A DNA stretch of 33,178 bases from Ruminococcus sp. (GCF_017464355.1 NZ_JAFUAG010000036.1:1-33178), one strand, 5' to 3'; counted from the stretch's first letter, positions 6,760-14,853 are shown. Made by a program: numbers and translations. The notes: generated by a model not told the origin, from the letters alone.

Positions 6760-8391
6760 TTATGAATTGTTCTGCTTTGCCACAACAGATTCACCGCAGT
6801 ATATCTTTCTCAGCACGGGCTTTTCGATCTTGCCTGTGGGGTTTCTGGGAACATCTGCGAAGATTATCTTGTGGGGGCGCTTGTAGCGGGGCAGCTTGTG
6901 GCAGAAGCTGTTTATATCCTCCTCGGTGCAGGTCATGCCCTCTTTTATGGAGATAACAGCAGCGGCTATCTCACCCAGGCGCTTGTCGGGCAGGCCTATG
7001 ACAGCCACGTCCTTGATAGCGGGGTGTGCGCGGAGGAAGTCTTCTATCTGCACGGGGTAGAGGTTCTCGCCGCCGCTGATGATAACGTCCTTCTTTCTGT
7101 CAACGAGGAATATGAAACCGTCCTCGTCCTCCTGAGCCATATCGCCTGTGAACAGCCAGCCGTCCTTAAGGGTCTCAGCGGTGGCCTTGGGGTCACGGTA
7201 ATAGCAGGTCATGACACCGGGGCCTTTAACGCAAAGCTCGCCTACCTCGCCCCGCTGAACGGTGTTGCCGTTCTCGTCAACTATCTTGACCTCCCAGCCG
7301 AAGCCTGCCTTGCCTATGGCGCCGACCTTGTGTACGTTCTCAACGCCCAGGTGAACGCAGCCGGGGCCTATGCTCTCGCTGAGGCCGTAGTTGGTATCAT
7401 ACTGGTGGTTGGGGAACAGCTTCTTCCACCTTGCGATAAGGGAGGGCGGAACAGGCTGTGCGCCTATATGCATGAGTCTCCACTGGTCAAGCTCATACTT
7501 TGAGATATCTATATCCCCTCTGTCAACTGCATCGAGGATATCCTGTGCCCAGGGCACCAGCAGCCATACGATGGTGCAGTGCTCGCTCGATACTGCGTCC
7601 AGCACAAATCTGGGTTTTACGCCCTTGAGTATAACAGCCTTGCCTCCCGAGATAAGGCTGCCGAACCAGTGCATCTTGGCGCCTGTGTGATAGAGGGGAG
7701 GTATGCACAGGAAGACATCATCCTCGGTCTGGCCGTGGTGGTTCTGTTCAACTCTTGCGGAATGCACCAGGCTCTCGTGGTTGTGCAGTATGGCCTTGGG
7801 GAAGCCTGTGGTGCCCGAAGAGAAGTATATGGCAGCATTGTCCTCATCGGTCAGCTTTATGTCGGGGCTGACGCTGGAGCAGTTGGCAGCAAGTCTGTCA
7901 TAATGCTCAGCAAAGGTGGGACATCCCTCGCCCACATAGAAGAGCAGTCTGCCCACGCTGATATCATCGACTATCTCCTCAACTCTGCCAATGAACTCAG
8001 GGCCGAAGACAAGTATATCCACCTCAGCCAGTTCAACGCAGTACTTTATCTCATCGGCGGTATAGCGGAAGTTCAGGGGTACAGCAAGGGCGCCTGTCTT
8101 TAGTATACCGAAGTATATGGGCAGCCATTCCAGGCAGTTCATCAGCAGTATGCCTACCTTGTCGTCCTTTTTCACCCCGCGGGAGATGAGCAGGTTTGCA
8201 AAGCGGTTAGCCTTCTCGTTGAAGACTGACCAGCTTATCTCACGTCTGTAGGGTACATCGGCAGTGGGCTCGATGAGCTCATATTCTTTCCAGGTGACAC
8301 GCTTTTCGCGTATCTCGGGGTTAAGTTCTACCAGCGCGGTCTTATCAGGGAATTTTGCTGCGTTAGCTTCAAGAAATTCGGTTATTGGCAT
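6760..8391 (-). CDS. AMP-forming acyl-CoA synthetase/ligase
   Basis: Class I adenylate-forming enzyme (ANL family). It activates a carboxylic acid with ATP to an acyl-adenylate and normally transfers it to CoA. All core motifs are present in 543 aa: SSGTTGFPKA (191-200, phosphate loop), YGLSE (335-339), the TGDMAQEDEDGF region (about 415-426), DRKKDVIISGGENLYP (hinge, about 431-446) and PTGKIEK near 517-523 with the catalytic lysine. The substrate cannot be read from sequence; similarity is greatest to medium/long-chain acyl-CoA ligases. The insertion between residues 30 and 52 is a little unusual. It is a single-gene unit with its own promoter, candidate operator and terminator. An aaagga ribosome site precedes the ATG. 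Confidence 0.92.
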   Translation of the reverse strand: MPITEFLEANAAKFPDKTALVELNPEIREKRVTWKEYELIEPTADVPYRREISWSVFNEKANRFANLLISRGVKKDDKVGILLMNCLEWLPIYFGILKTGALAVPLNFRYTADEIKYCVELAEVDILVFGPEFIGRVEEIVDDISVGRLLFYVGEGCPTFAEHYDRLAANCSSVSPDIKLTDEDNAAIYFSSGTTGFPKAILHNHESLVHSARVEQNHHGQTEDDVFLCIPPLYHTGAKMHWFGSLISGGKAVILKGVKPRFVLDAVSSEHCTIVWLLVPWAQDILDAVDRGDIDISKYELDQWRLMHIGAQPVPPSLIARWKKLFPNHQYDTNYGLSESIGPGCVHLGVENVHKVGAIGKAGFGWEVKIVDENGNTVQRGEVGELCVKGPGVMTCYYRDPKATAETLKDGWLFTGDMAQEDEDGFIFLVDRKKDVIISGGENLYPVQIEDFLRAHPAIKDVAVIGLPDKRLGEIAAAVISIKEGMTCTEEDINSFCHKLPRYKRPHKIIFADVPRNPTGKIEKPVLRKIYCGESVVAKQNNS

Positions 8392-8446
8392 TATTAAACT
8401 ATCCTTTCAGAAATGTATTCGGGCAGAAGAACTGTCCGCAGAAGAA

Positions 8447-8496
8447 TTTTGTGCTTTACACCATGAAAGTATAAAAGCTGTAAAGCACAAAAGCAA
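8447..8496 (-). promoter_or_regulatory. Promoter and candidate operator of the acyl-CoA ligase gene
   Basis: Minus-strand promoter TTGCTT (8496-8491), 17-bp spacer, TATACT (8473-8468). A perfect 14-bp inverted repeat, ttttgtgctttaca (8447-8460) and its complement (8479-8492), brackets the -10 box. One arm fills the spacer next to the -35 and the other lies just past the start of transcription. This is the geometry of a repressor site or of a leader hairpin. Confidence 0.6.
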
Positions 8497-8570
8497 TTAA
8501 GACCATTTTAACATACTTAGCCCTAAAAGTAAAGGCTGAAAGCGGATTTTTTTCCACAAAAAAAGTTCCT

Positions 8571-8596
8571 GCCATTGTGGCACTTTGCACAATGGC
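8571..8596 (-). terminator. Second hairpin after the SH3-protein gene
   Basis: A perfect 9-bp stem, gccattgtg/cacaatggc. On the minus strand it is followed a few bases later by a long T-run. It probably backs up the terminator at 8603-8633. Confidence 0.55.
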
Positions 8597-8602
8597 GGGG
8601 CC

Positions 8603-8633
8603 AAAAAAAATCGGGAACCGCAAAAGTTCCCGA
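8603..8633 (-). terminator. Intrinsic terminator of the SH3-domain protein gene
   Basis: Stem tcgggaac/gttcccga (8611-8633), followed on the minus strand by eight T. It starts 10 bp after the stop codon. Confidence 0.88.
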
Positions 8634-8642
8634 TAACGATCT

Positions 8643-9248
8643 TTAGTTGGTGACGGGGGCAGTGAAGTAGTTGCCCCATGCATAGCCTTCGGTGCCGTTA
8701 TACTCAACGAAGAACCAGTTGTTCTCGTTGCGGTAGAACTTGACTTCAACACCTGCGGGAATGGTATCCAGCGTAGCAGAGCTTGAAGAAGGCTCGGGGT
8801 GGAGCAGAACTGCGCCTGTACACTTTATCATCTGTACATTCTCGTCCTCTTCTTCTTCCTCTTCGGCCTTGGTGGTCTTTTTCTTGGTGTTCTTCTTGGT
8901 CTCTTCACGCTCGGTGACGGTCTTGGTCTCGGGGGCTACATAATCTGTAGAGGTTATAGTGCCTGTGGCCTTTGTGCCGGTCTCGGTCTTGGTGAACAGG
9001 TTCTTCCAGAACAGCATTATAACTACTACAACTATCAGCAGGGTTATCATTATAGCTATGATACCCTTAACTGTTTGCTTAATGGAAGCCTCTCTCTCCA
9101 TCTGCTTCCTTGATTTGCGCACGCCCTGTCTGTTTGATACAGGCCTCTGGCTGCCCTGAGGTACCTGTCTTGAACGGTTAGCGTTAGGCTGACCCTGCAC
9201 GGGACGGCGGTTGGGGTTATTTCTGTATTGATTATTATTATCGGGCAT
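8643..9248 (-). CDS. Membrane-anchored SH3-domain (SH3b) protein
   Basis: 201 aa in three parts. A cytoplasmic, Asn/Arg/Gln/Pro-rich basic N-terminus (1-60) is followed by one transmembrane helix (about 61-83, IIAIMITLLIVVVVIMLFW). An outside region then has a Lys/Thr/Glu-rich low-complexity linker (about 108-138) and a C-terminal bacterial SH3-like domain (about 138-197, ending NENNWFFVEYNGTEGYAWGNYF). Such domains commonly bind cell-wall peptides or glycans, so a wall-associated role is likely but the ligand is unknown. There is no catalytic domain. The ATG follows gaaaggaag and the gene has its own promoter (9311-9339). Confidence 0.82.
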   Translation of the reverse strand: MPDNNNQYRNNPNRRPVQGQPNANRSRQVPQGSQRPVSNRQGVRKSRKQMEREASIKQTVKGIIAIMITLLIVVVVIMLFWKNLFTKTETGTKATGTITSTDYVAPETKTVTEREETKKNTKKKTTKAEEEEEEDENVQMIKCTGAVLLHPEPSSSSATLDTIPAGVEVKFYRNENNWFFVEYNGTEGYAWGNYFTAPVTN

Positions 9249-9310
9249 TAGCCTGTCTTCCTTTCAAAGAATTGTGCATAAGAAAACTCAACAAACATTT
9301 TTACCTTTCT

Positions 9311-9339
9311 ATTATACAATTTTGCAGGTAAAATGTCAA
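9311..9339 (-). promoter_or_regulatory. Promoter of the SH3-domain protein gene
   Basis: On the minus strand: TTGACA (9339-9334), 17-bp spacer, TATAAT (9316-9311). Both boxes match the consensus perfectly. Confidence 0.82.
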
Positions 9340-9441
9340 TTAAAATTTGGTTACAGTAAATCTTAAGTCTTTCTTAAGCCCCTTTACCATATTCTGCCCG
9401 AAAATTGCGGTGGATATTCTGCAATTAACGCACTAATGTGA

Positions 9442-9470
9442 TTGACTTTGGCGGTGCAGGGTGATATAAT
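9442..9470 (+). promoter_or_regulatory. Promoter of the signal-peptide/TM protein gene
   Basis: TTGACT (9442-9447), 17-bp spacer, TATAAT (9465-9470), divergent from the promoter at 9311-9339. Confidence 0.82.
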
Positions 9471-9521
9471 TCAGGTAAGATACAGTTTTTCAAAAGAACT
9501 TTGCGAAAGGAAAGTGACCCC

Positions 9522-10202
9522 ATGAAAAAGCTTTACTCACTTCTGGCCGCCGCAGTTATGGCATTTTCCCTGCCCCTGACGGCTCAGGCAGCCACCCATT
9601 ACGACCCCAACATCGCCCACATCACCTACAGCAATGCCCCCGAGGGTACGGCTTATATGGATATACTGGTGAAGATGAAGACCGATGACCAGAACTATGT
9701 TGAGTTCAATCAGGCTCCCGTTTCCCCTGAGGGTGAAACGCTGGATATCACTGCGGAGAGCGAGATAGCTGAGTATAACGAGGACGGCTATGTCAGCCTG
9801 TCTGTTCATCACAAAAAGACGGAAAGCTTCGTGCTGGGCAGCGGGGAAGACCTGATGACCATGCATTCCACCAAGCAGGTGTCCAGCGATTTCATCGACC
9901 TGAGCATTGCCTACGGCGATTTCAAGGCGGCCTACGTTGACGAAAACGGCAATATCCTCGGGGTGACAAAGGCCTCCGTTACCGAATACTCCACTGCTAC
10001 CCCCTACGGCTTCAAGGCCGACGGCGACAGCCTCATCTACCAGCGCCACGGCGCCCACCCAAGGGTCATAGCAATGATATTCGCAGCTTTCGTAATTCTC
10101 TTTGTGTCCCTGCCCATGATAGCCTTCGCTGCTTATCGCAGACACACCAAAAAGATCAAAGCCGGCGACCTCGCCGCCAAGGCAAAGAAAGCCACAAAAT
10201 AG
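9522..10202 (+). CDS. Exported single-pass membrane protein of unknown function, 226 aa
   Basis: The ATG at 9522, behind a gaaaggaaag ribosome site, opens a clear signal peptide (MKKLYSLLAAAVMAFSLPLTAQA, cleavage predicted after residue 23). An extracellular domain of about 160 residues has a beta-rich look (AYMDILVKMKTDDQNYVEF, TAESEIAEYNEDGYVSLSV). A C-terminal membrane helix follows (about 187-210, IAMIFAAFVILFVSLPMIAF), with a short Lys-rich cytoplasmic tail that ends directly at the large inverted repeat 10203-10358. I do not recognise the family. The topology is type I membrane protein. Confidence 0.78.
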   Translation: MKKLYSLLAAAVMAFSLPLTAQAATHYDPNIAHITYSNAPEGTAYMDILVKMKTDDQNYVEFNQAPVSPEGETLDITAESEIAEYNEDGYVSLSVHHKKTESFVLGSGEDLMTMHSTKQVSSDFIDLSIAYGDFKAAYVDENGNILGVTKASVTEYSTATPYGFKADGDSLIYQRHGAHPRVIAMIFAAFVILFVSLPMIAFAAYRRHTKKIKAGDLAAKAKKATK

Positions 10203-10358
10203 GCCTGACAAAACTGCCGAAGATGGTAAAGGCGGTACTTTTAACATTGGTCGTGCATTTTATTGGGGGAAACCTTTCTGAAGAAAGGTTGTCCCCCAGT
10301 AGAACATAAGACCAATGTTAAAAGTACCGCCCATATCGTCTTCGGCAGTTTATCAGGC
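10203..10358. repeat. 156-bp long inverted repeat between converging genes
   Basis: The left arm (10203-10252) and the complement of the right arm (10310-10358) align over about 50 bp with a handful of mismatches and one 1-base gap; both begin gcctga and end aacattggtc. Inside is a second perfect-looking hairpin, gggggaaacctttct... with its complement. The plus-strand gene's stop codon ends at 10202 and the AraC stop begins at 10360, so the repeat fills the gap exactly. It could be a bidirectional terminator or a palindromic mobile element. There is no T-run and no clear target duplication. Confidence 0.85.
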
Positions 10359-10359
10359 T

Positions 10360-11190
10360 TTATTTGCCTGCTTTCTTATGCAGGGAACGGAACTCGGCGG
10401 GGGAGAGCATTTCGTGCTTTTTGAAGACTGCGCAGAAGTAGCTGCAGTCGTTATAGCCCACCTTAGTAGCGATCTCGTTGATATTGAGCTTATCCTCCAG
10501 CAGGAGGATCTTAGCCTGCTGTATACGCTTTCTTGCCAGGTACTCAAAGGGGCGCAGGTTCAGGCATTCCTTGAAGAGCCTGCAGAGGTACTGAGGCGAG
10601 AGGTCGATAAGGTCGGCCAGTTCCACCAGAGTGAGTTCCTTGGAGAAGTTTGTATCGATATAGTTGATGACAGGCTTGAGCTGATTGAGCTTAGCGCTGT
10701 CGTGACCGCCGTTCTGCAGGTTAGTCACCCTATGCAGTTCGATGAGGAACTGGTAGAGGTGCATGGAGCATTCGTGGCCTGCGTAGTAGTAATTGGTTTT
10801 CAGCAGATACATTATCTTCTTGAAGATAGCTTCAAGTCCGCTGAGGTCGCTGATGTGTACCACCTTAGCCTTATCCAGCTTGATATGTTCAAGGGTGTAC
10901 TGGGCATCTCTGCCCGAGAAAGCTATCCAGTGGGTCTCCCAGATGTCCTCAGTGGGGTAATACTCGTGGGGGACATTGGGGGGCAGGTACATGGCATCGC
11001 CCGCCTTTACGGGGAACTCGCCGTCTGCTATCTTAAGCATACCTGCACCGCGGGTACAGTAGATTATCTGGTAGCCCGGGTAGCCGTCTTCTCTGATAAA
11101 ATGCCATTCTCTGTCCCTGGCACCTGCACCAAGTATAAACAGGGGAAGTGCAACTTCATCGCCCAACACAGGGTAGTAAAAATCTGTCAT
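10360..11190 (-). CDS. AraC-family transcriptional regulator
   Basis: 276 aa. The N-terminal cupin-type sensing domain (about 15-90, with GDAMYLPPNVPHEYYP) is followed by a linker and a C-terminal AraC double helix-turn-helix (about 170-272: LTLVELADLIDLSPQYLCRLFK and LNINEIATKVGYNDCSYFCAVFKK). Such proteins usually bind a small molecule, often a sugar, and activate nearby genes. No transport or sugar-catabolism gene is adjacent here, so the target and ligand are unknown. It is a single-gene unit converging on the exported protein gene, with a near-perfect promoter at 11253-11281. Confidence 0.92.
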   Translation of the reverse strand: MTDFYYPVLGDEVALPLFILGAGARDREWHFIREDGYPGYQIIYCTRGAGMLKIADGEFPVKAGDAMYLPPNVPHEYYPTEDIWETHWIAFSGRDAQYTLEHIKLDKAKVVHISDLSGLEAIFKKIMYLLKTNYYYAGHECSMHLYQFLIELHRVTNLQNGGHDSAKLNQLKPVINYIDTNFSKELTLVELADLIDLSPQYLCRLFKECLNLRPFEYLARKRIQQAKILLLEDKLNINEIATKVGYNDCSYFCAVFKKHEMLSPAEFRSLHKKAGK

Positions 11191-11252
11191 AAATATCGCC
11201 CGCCTTTACAAATAATATCGCAATTAACGTTTATTTCAAATTCTCTTATTAT

Positions 11253-11281
11253 ATAATATCACAACAGAGTTAAAATGTCAA
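11253..11281 (-). promoter_or_regulatory. Promoter of the AraC regulator
   Basis: On the minus strand: TTGACA (11281-11276), 17-bp spacer, TATTAT (11258-11253). The remainder of 11282-11438 has no gene; I see only one short hairpin there, cttcctg/caggaag at 11384-11410. Confidence 0.75.
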
Positions 11282-11438
11282 TACCCGCAGACAATTTTTT
11301 GAAAATAATTTTTCCTTGAAAACAGGCGCTGTATGGTGTTTGGAGGTTTGTTATATATATTTATTAAACCAAAGCATGACGATCTTCCTGTTTAATATAC
11401 TTGCAGGAAGACTTTGTCAGAAATAGTGACATGATCAT

Positions 11439-11468
11439 TGCCCCGAAGCGGAAGTTCGTTTCGGGGCA
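11439..11468 (-). terminator. Hairpin after the CPBP protease gene
   Basis: Stem tgccccgaa/ttcggggca around a 12-nt loop, about 35 bp beyond the stop codon. It lacks a T-run on the minus strand, so it is a weaker terminator candidate than the others in the window. Confidence 0.5.
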
Positions 11469-11502
11469 TCGTTCATATCAGTTTTAAAAGATAGGCAGGC
11501 CG

Positions 11503-12231
11503 TTATTTTACCAGCAGCATATACAGATAGCACCCGCCCACCGAGATCACATTGCTCATGCTGTGCATTATCATGGGGTAAATGACGCTGTTGCTCTTCA
11601 GCAGTACAAAGCCGTAGGCCAGCCCCAGGACAAAAGCGTAGCACACCTGGAACCAGGGGACGGAAAATGTCATAATGCTTATATGCCCCAGGCCGAAGAG
11701 AAATGCGGTGATGACAACAGCTGTGATACGGTGCTTCTTGTCATCGGGGTCCATAACGTATAGCAGCAGGGTAATGGGAATGCTCCTGAAAAGCACCTCC
11801 TCAGAGGGTCCCGAGAGGAAAAGCTGAAAGCCCAGGGTGCCTGCGACGTTTGCGCGGGTAAGCTCATAGCCGTAGGTATTTATGGAATGCAGATATCCCC
11901 CGATGATATACGTTGCTATGTAATACACAAGCAGTATCAGGCAGAATATGAGGGTGTAACGCACACCCTTGGCATCATGTGCGGGGCGAAGCTTGAAGCC
12001 GCTTACACCGAATTTGTGAAGCAACATAATAACGGCCAATGCGCATAACAGCTGGACCACATGGTGAACAGCCACCGCCGCAAACAAGCCGTCCTTATCT
12101 ATGGCAGAAAAGTCAAACAAGTCTGCCGCAAGCCAGCCAACTCTGCTGGAAAGATACTGTACCGCAAAAAGCAGCACTGTAATTATTATTACAGCGGCAC
12201 ACATTTTTGTGCCTGTTAGTTTTTTGGTCAT
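11503..12231 (-). CDS. CPBP-family intramembrane glutamic protease (CAAX protease-like)
   Basis: Polytopic membrane protein of 242 aa with about seven hydrophobic segments. The three family motifs are present: EEVLFR (144-149, the EExxxR motif with the catalytic glutamates), FLFGLGH (177-183, FxxxH) and HSMSN (223-227, HxxxN/B). The Rce1/CPBP family cleaves inside the membrane. In Firmicutes members are often linked to bacteriocin immunity, signalling or stress, but no bacteriocin gene is seen here. The ATG follows aaggagaacaacag. A palindromic mobile element is inserted right at the upstream -35 box. Confidence 0.92.
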   Translation of the reverse strand: MTKKLTGTKMCAAVIIITVLLFAVQYLSSRVGWLAADLFDFSAIDKDGLFAAVAVHHVVQLLCALAVIMLLHKFGVSGFKLRPAHDAKGVRYTLIFCLILLVYYIATYIIGGYLHSINTYGYELTRANVAGTLGFQLFLSGPSEEVLFRSIPITLLLYVMDPDDKKHRITAVVITAFLFGLGHISIMTFSVPWFQVCYAFVLGLAYGFVLLKSNSVIYPMIMHSMSNVISVGGCYLYMLLVK

Positions 12232-12277
12232 CTGTTGTTCTCCTTATTTTATGCAGCTGCCGATAAAGATCTACTTC

Positions 12278-12306
12278 ATCATAGCATAATACCGCCCCGA
12301 TGTCAA
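12278..12306 (-). promoter_or_regulatory. Promoter of the CPBP protease gene, abutting an inserted element
   Basis: On the minus strand: TTGACA (12306-12301), 17-bp spacer, TATGAT (12283-12278). Four bases of the -35 box (12303-12306) belong to the 9-bp target duplication of the adjacent element. The -35 therefore survives the insertion while everything upstream of 12311 was replaced. Confidence 0.75.
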
Positions 12307-12311
12307 CAGAA
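12303..12311. repeat. Left 9-bp target-site duplication (tcaacagaa)
   Basis: Identical to 12412-12420 and flanks the palindromic element 12312-12411. Confidence 0.8.
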
Positions 12312-12411
12312 TCCCAATTTGGTTGTGTATTGTTTCCCCCGCCGAAGGCGGGGGAAACAATACGAAAAAAAGCCATTCTGTATCATCAGCAATACACTTC
12401 AAAATTGGGAA
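12312..12411. mobile_element. ~100-bp non-autonomous palindromic element (MITE-like), copy 1
   Basis: Terminal inverted repeats tcccaatttggttgtgtatt and the complement of its right end (tcccaattttgaagtgtatt) flank a strong hairpin with a ttcccccgcc/ggcgggggaa stem at 12328-12363. A perfect 9-bp direct repeat brackets it. It has no coding capacity. A near-identical inverted copy lies at 16619-16717. Confidence 0.82.
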
Positions 12412-12420
12412 TCAACAGAA
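12412..12420. repeat. Right 9-bp target-site duplication (tcaacagaa)
   Basis: Second copy of the duplication. It runs into the T-run side of the secF terminator at 12419-12449, so the element sits between the end of the secDF unit and the promoter of the protease gene. Confidence 0.8.
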
Positions 12421-12449
12421 AAGCCATGATACACAGTGGTATCATGGCT
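12419..12449 (-). terminator. Intrinsic terminator of secDF
   Basis: Stem agccatgata/tatcatggct (12422-12449), followed on the minus strand by TTTTC. It lies about 28 bp after the secF stop codon. Confidence 0.82.
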
Positions 12450-12476
12450 TGTAATTTCTATGTTAGCGCTGTAAGC

Positions 12477-13454
12477 TTATCTTCTGCCGCTTTTAGCGGT
12501 GGAAGAGGTCTTGCTCTTGCGCCTGGGGTTCTTCTCAGCGTGCCTTCTCCAGAGTACCCAGAGGGTAGGAGCTATGCAGTTGGAAGAATACACACCTGCC
12601 AGCATACCGATTATCAGGGGGAATGCGAAGCTGATGATGGAAGATACACCGTAAATGGTGCAGACGATGCATACAACAGCCATAGCCATTACTGTGGTGA
12701 CGGTGGTGTGTATGGAACGTCCCAGAGTCTGGGTAACGGAGAGGTTGACCAGCTCTTCAAGTTCAAGCTTGCTGCCCTTGAGGGTCTGGTTCTCACGGAT
12801 ACGGTCGTAGATGATGATCGTAGCGTTGATGGAGTAACCCAGAATGGTCAGCAGGACCGCCATGAAGTTAGCGTTGATATCAAATCTGCATATAACGAAG
12901 CAGCCGTATACCATGCACAGGTCGTGCAGCAGTGCCACAACAGAGAATATACCTGCGGAGATACCGCCTATCTTCCTGAAACGGAAGCCTATGTAGATGA
13001 TAGTAACGATAGCTGCGAATATAACAGCGACCATACATTTGAGGAAGAAGTCCAGACCGTTGGAAGCGTTAACGTCGCTGGACTCGAACAGTGCCAGCTC
13101 ATTATCGGTAAACTTGCTTTCCAGTGCTTCCTGGAGTTCGTTCTGCTTTACCTCGTTTATGCCGCCTGTGGAGGACAGCTGTATCTTTACGGTAGTCTGC
13201 TTGGTGGCGGTATTTTCGCCCTTGGTAACAGTTGATTTCTGACCCAGCACATCAGTTACGACGCTCTGCACATCATCGGTGCTGATGTCGCCTGAGTAGC
13301 TGTAGGTCATTATCGTACCGCCCTTGAACATGATGTCCACATTAAGGCCAAGCACGAAAGTGAGTATGATGAATAATGCGATAAGTCCGCAGGAGATGCA
13401 GTAGAATACTTTGCGGTGTCCTACAACGTCAAGAGTTCTTTTTTCCTTAGCCAT
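12477..13454 (-). CDS. secF: Protein translocase subunit SecF
   Basis: SecF works with SecD on the outer face of the membrane, using the proton gradient to help pull proteins through SecYEG. At 325 aa it has typical length. It has an N-terminal membrane helix after the basic start, an external domain (about 45-135), and five C-terminal membrane helices with the family motif VVALLHDLCMVYGCF and the GYSINATIIIYDRIRE region. The ATG at 13454 overlaps the secD stop codon by 8 bp (ATGGCTAA), so the two genes are translationally coupled. The C-terminal tail is basic and Ser-rich. Confidence 0.96.
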   Translation of the reverse strand: MAKEKRTLDVVGHRKVFYCISCGLIALFIILTFVLGLNVDIMFKGGTIMTYSYSGDISTDDVQSVVTDVLGQKSTVTKGENTATKQTTVKIQLSSTGGINEVKQNELQEALESKFTDNELALFESSDVNASNGLDFFLKCMVAVIFAAIVTIIYIGFRFRKIGGISAGIFSVVALLHDLCMVYGCFVICRFDINANFMAVLLTILGYSINATIIIYDRIRENQTLKGSKLELEELVNLSVTQTLGRSIHTTVTTVMAMAVVCIVCTIYGVSSIISFAFPLIIGMLAGVYSSNCIAPTLWVLWRRHAEKNPRRKSKTSSTAKSGRR

Positions 13455-14853
13455 TGTTCTCAACACCTCCGTACAGCTTGCGTTTCTTGAATGCCTTGAA
13501 CTTAGAAAGTGATGAAAGCATCAGCCTTGAACAGAATATACCGAAGAAGAAGTTCAGTATGATACCTACCAGCAGGGTGTAGCCCAGTGAGTAGATAGTA
13601 CCTGCGGTAGAAGCACCGAAGGCCATGAACAGGGGCTTCAGCAGGGTGCCGAAGATACTGTCGGTGGGGCCGAAGGCGCCCATGAGTATGATAGCAACGA
13701 ACACAACGGTGATATTGCCGTCGAAGACAGCAGCCCATGCGCGCTTGTAGCCAAGCTCGATAGCGCCGTTGAGGGACTTGCCGTTGTTGAGCTCTTCCTT
13801 GATACGTTCAGAAACGATAACGTTGGCGTCAACGCCCATACCGATAGCCAGAATGATACCCGCGATACCGGGGATAGTCAGTGTGAAGCTTTCGATATTG
13901 CCGAAGAAGCCGCTTATGCAGGCAAGAGTACCTGCGGCCTGACCCAGCAGGGCGATAGAAGCCACAAATCCGGGGAGCTTGTAAATGATTATCATGTAGA
14001 TAGCTACCATGATGAATGCTATGACACCTGCAATGGTCATGGCGAACTTAGCGCCCTCACCAAGGGTAGCTGAGATTATGTTGGTGGAAGTAGATCTCAG
14101 GTTGAAGGGGAGCGCACCTGCGTTGATCTTGTCAGCCAGGCTCTTGGCGCTTTCGTAGGTGAAATCGCCTGTGATCTGGCATTTGCCGTCAGTGATAGCC
14201 TGATTTACTTTTGGCGCAGAGATCATGTCGTCGTCCATCCAGATAGATATCTGGCCGCTGCCTGCCAGCTCGGTGGTAGCGTCAGCGAAAGCCTGGGTAG
14301 CTTTTTCATTCAGCTCAAGGCTGACCACCCAGGTAGTGGCGCCTGTGTTCGGATCCTGATAAGGATCGGCAGAAGCCTTTTTAACGTCAGTACCCGAGAG
14401 AACCACATTCTCGTCCTCCAGGCTCTCTGCCTGAGTTGTGCCCTTTACGAACACCAGCTGTGCAGTATCGCCCAGCTCACTGATAGCCTCGGCGGGGTCA
14501 AAATCCTCCTCGCCCGACTGCCACGGGAAAGATACCATGATACGATGTTTTGTGTAATCGGCATACACCTCACTGTCGGTGATGTTCAGGCTGACGAGTC
14601 TCTGCTCGATAACAGCCTTAGCCGCGTCCATTTCATCATCGGTTATCTTCTTGTCCTCATTTTCAAGCTCAGGCTCGAAAGTTGCATTAACGCCGCCCTG
14701 AATGTCGATACCCCAGCGTATCTCATCTACGCCCTTGACGTAGCTGTGCTTGATATCGCCGTAATAGGTATGGATACCTGCATAGGTCAGGTAAGCGAAG
14801 CCGAGGATCAGGATAAGCACGATGAAGAAAACAGGTTTTGTGATCTTTCGCAC
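13447..14853 (-). CDS. secD: Protein translocase subunit SecD
   Basis: Partner of SecF in the export machinery. It is 468 aa with an N-terminal membrane helix, the signature RWGIDIQGGVN just after it, a large external domain (about 50-255) and six membrane helices in total. The conserved GMGVDANVIVSERIKEE stretch lies in helix 4. The start is a GTG at 14853: a perfect aggagg lies 7 bp before it. An in-frame ATG 18 bp upstream is made from the ribosome site itself, so it is unlikely. It heads the secD-secF operon. In Bacillus the two are fused as one protein; here they are separate genes. Confidence 0.95.
   Translation of the reverse strand: MRKITKPVFFIVLILILGFAYLTYAGIHTYYGDIKHSYVKGVDEIRWGIDIQGGVNATFEPELENEDKKITDDEMDAAKAVIEQRLVSLNITDSEVYADYTKHRIMVSFPWQSGEEDFDPAEAISELGDTAQLVFVKGTTQAESLEDENVVLSGTDVKKASADPYQDPNTGATTWVVSLELNEKATQAFADATTELAGSGQISIWMDDDMISAPKVNQAITDGKCQITGDFTYESAKSLADKINAGALPFNLRSTSTNIISATLGEGAKFAMTIAGVIAFIMVAIYMIIIYKLPGFVASIALLGQAAGTLACISGFFGNIESFTLTIPGIAGIILAIGMGVDANVIVSERIKEELNNGKSLNGAIELGYKRAWAAVFDGNITVVFVAIILMGAFGPTDSIFGTLLKPLFMAFGASTAGTIYSLGYTLLVGIILNFFFGIFCSRLMLSSLSKFKAFKKRKLYGGVENNG

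Noticed and set aside
13447-13454. Possible frameshift joining SecD and SecF into one protein as in Bacillus
   Set aside because: The ATGGCTAA overlap, an aggtgt-type ribosome site before secF and full-length SecF and SecD favour two normal, translationally coupled genes.
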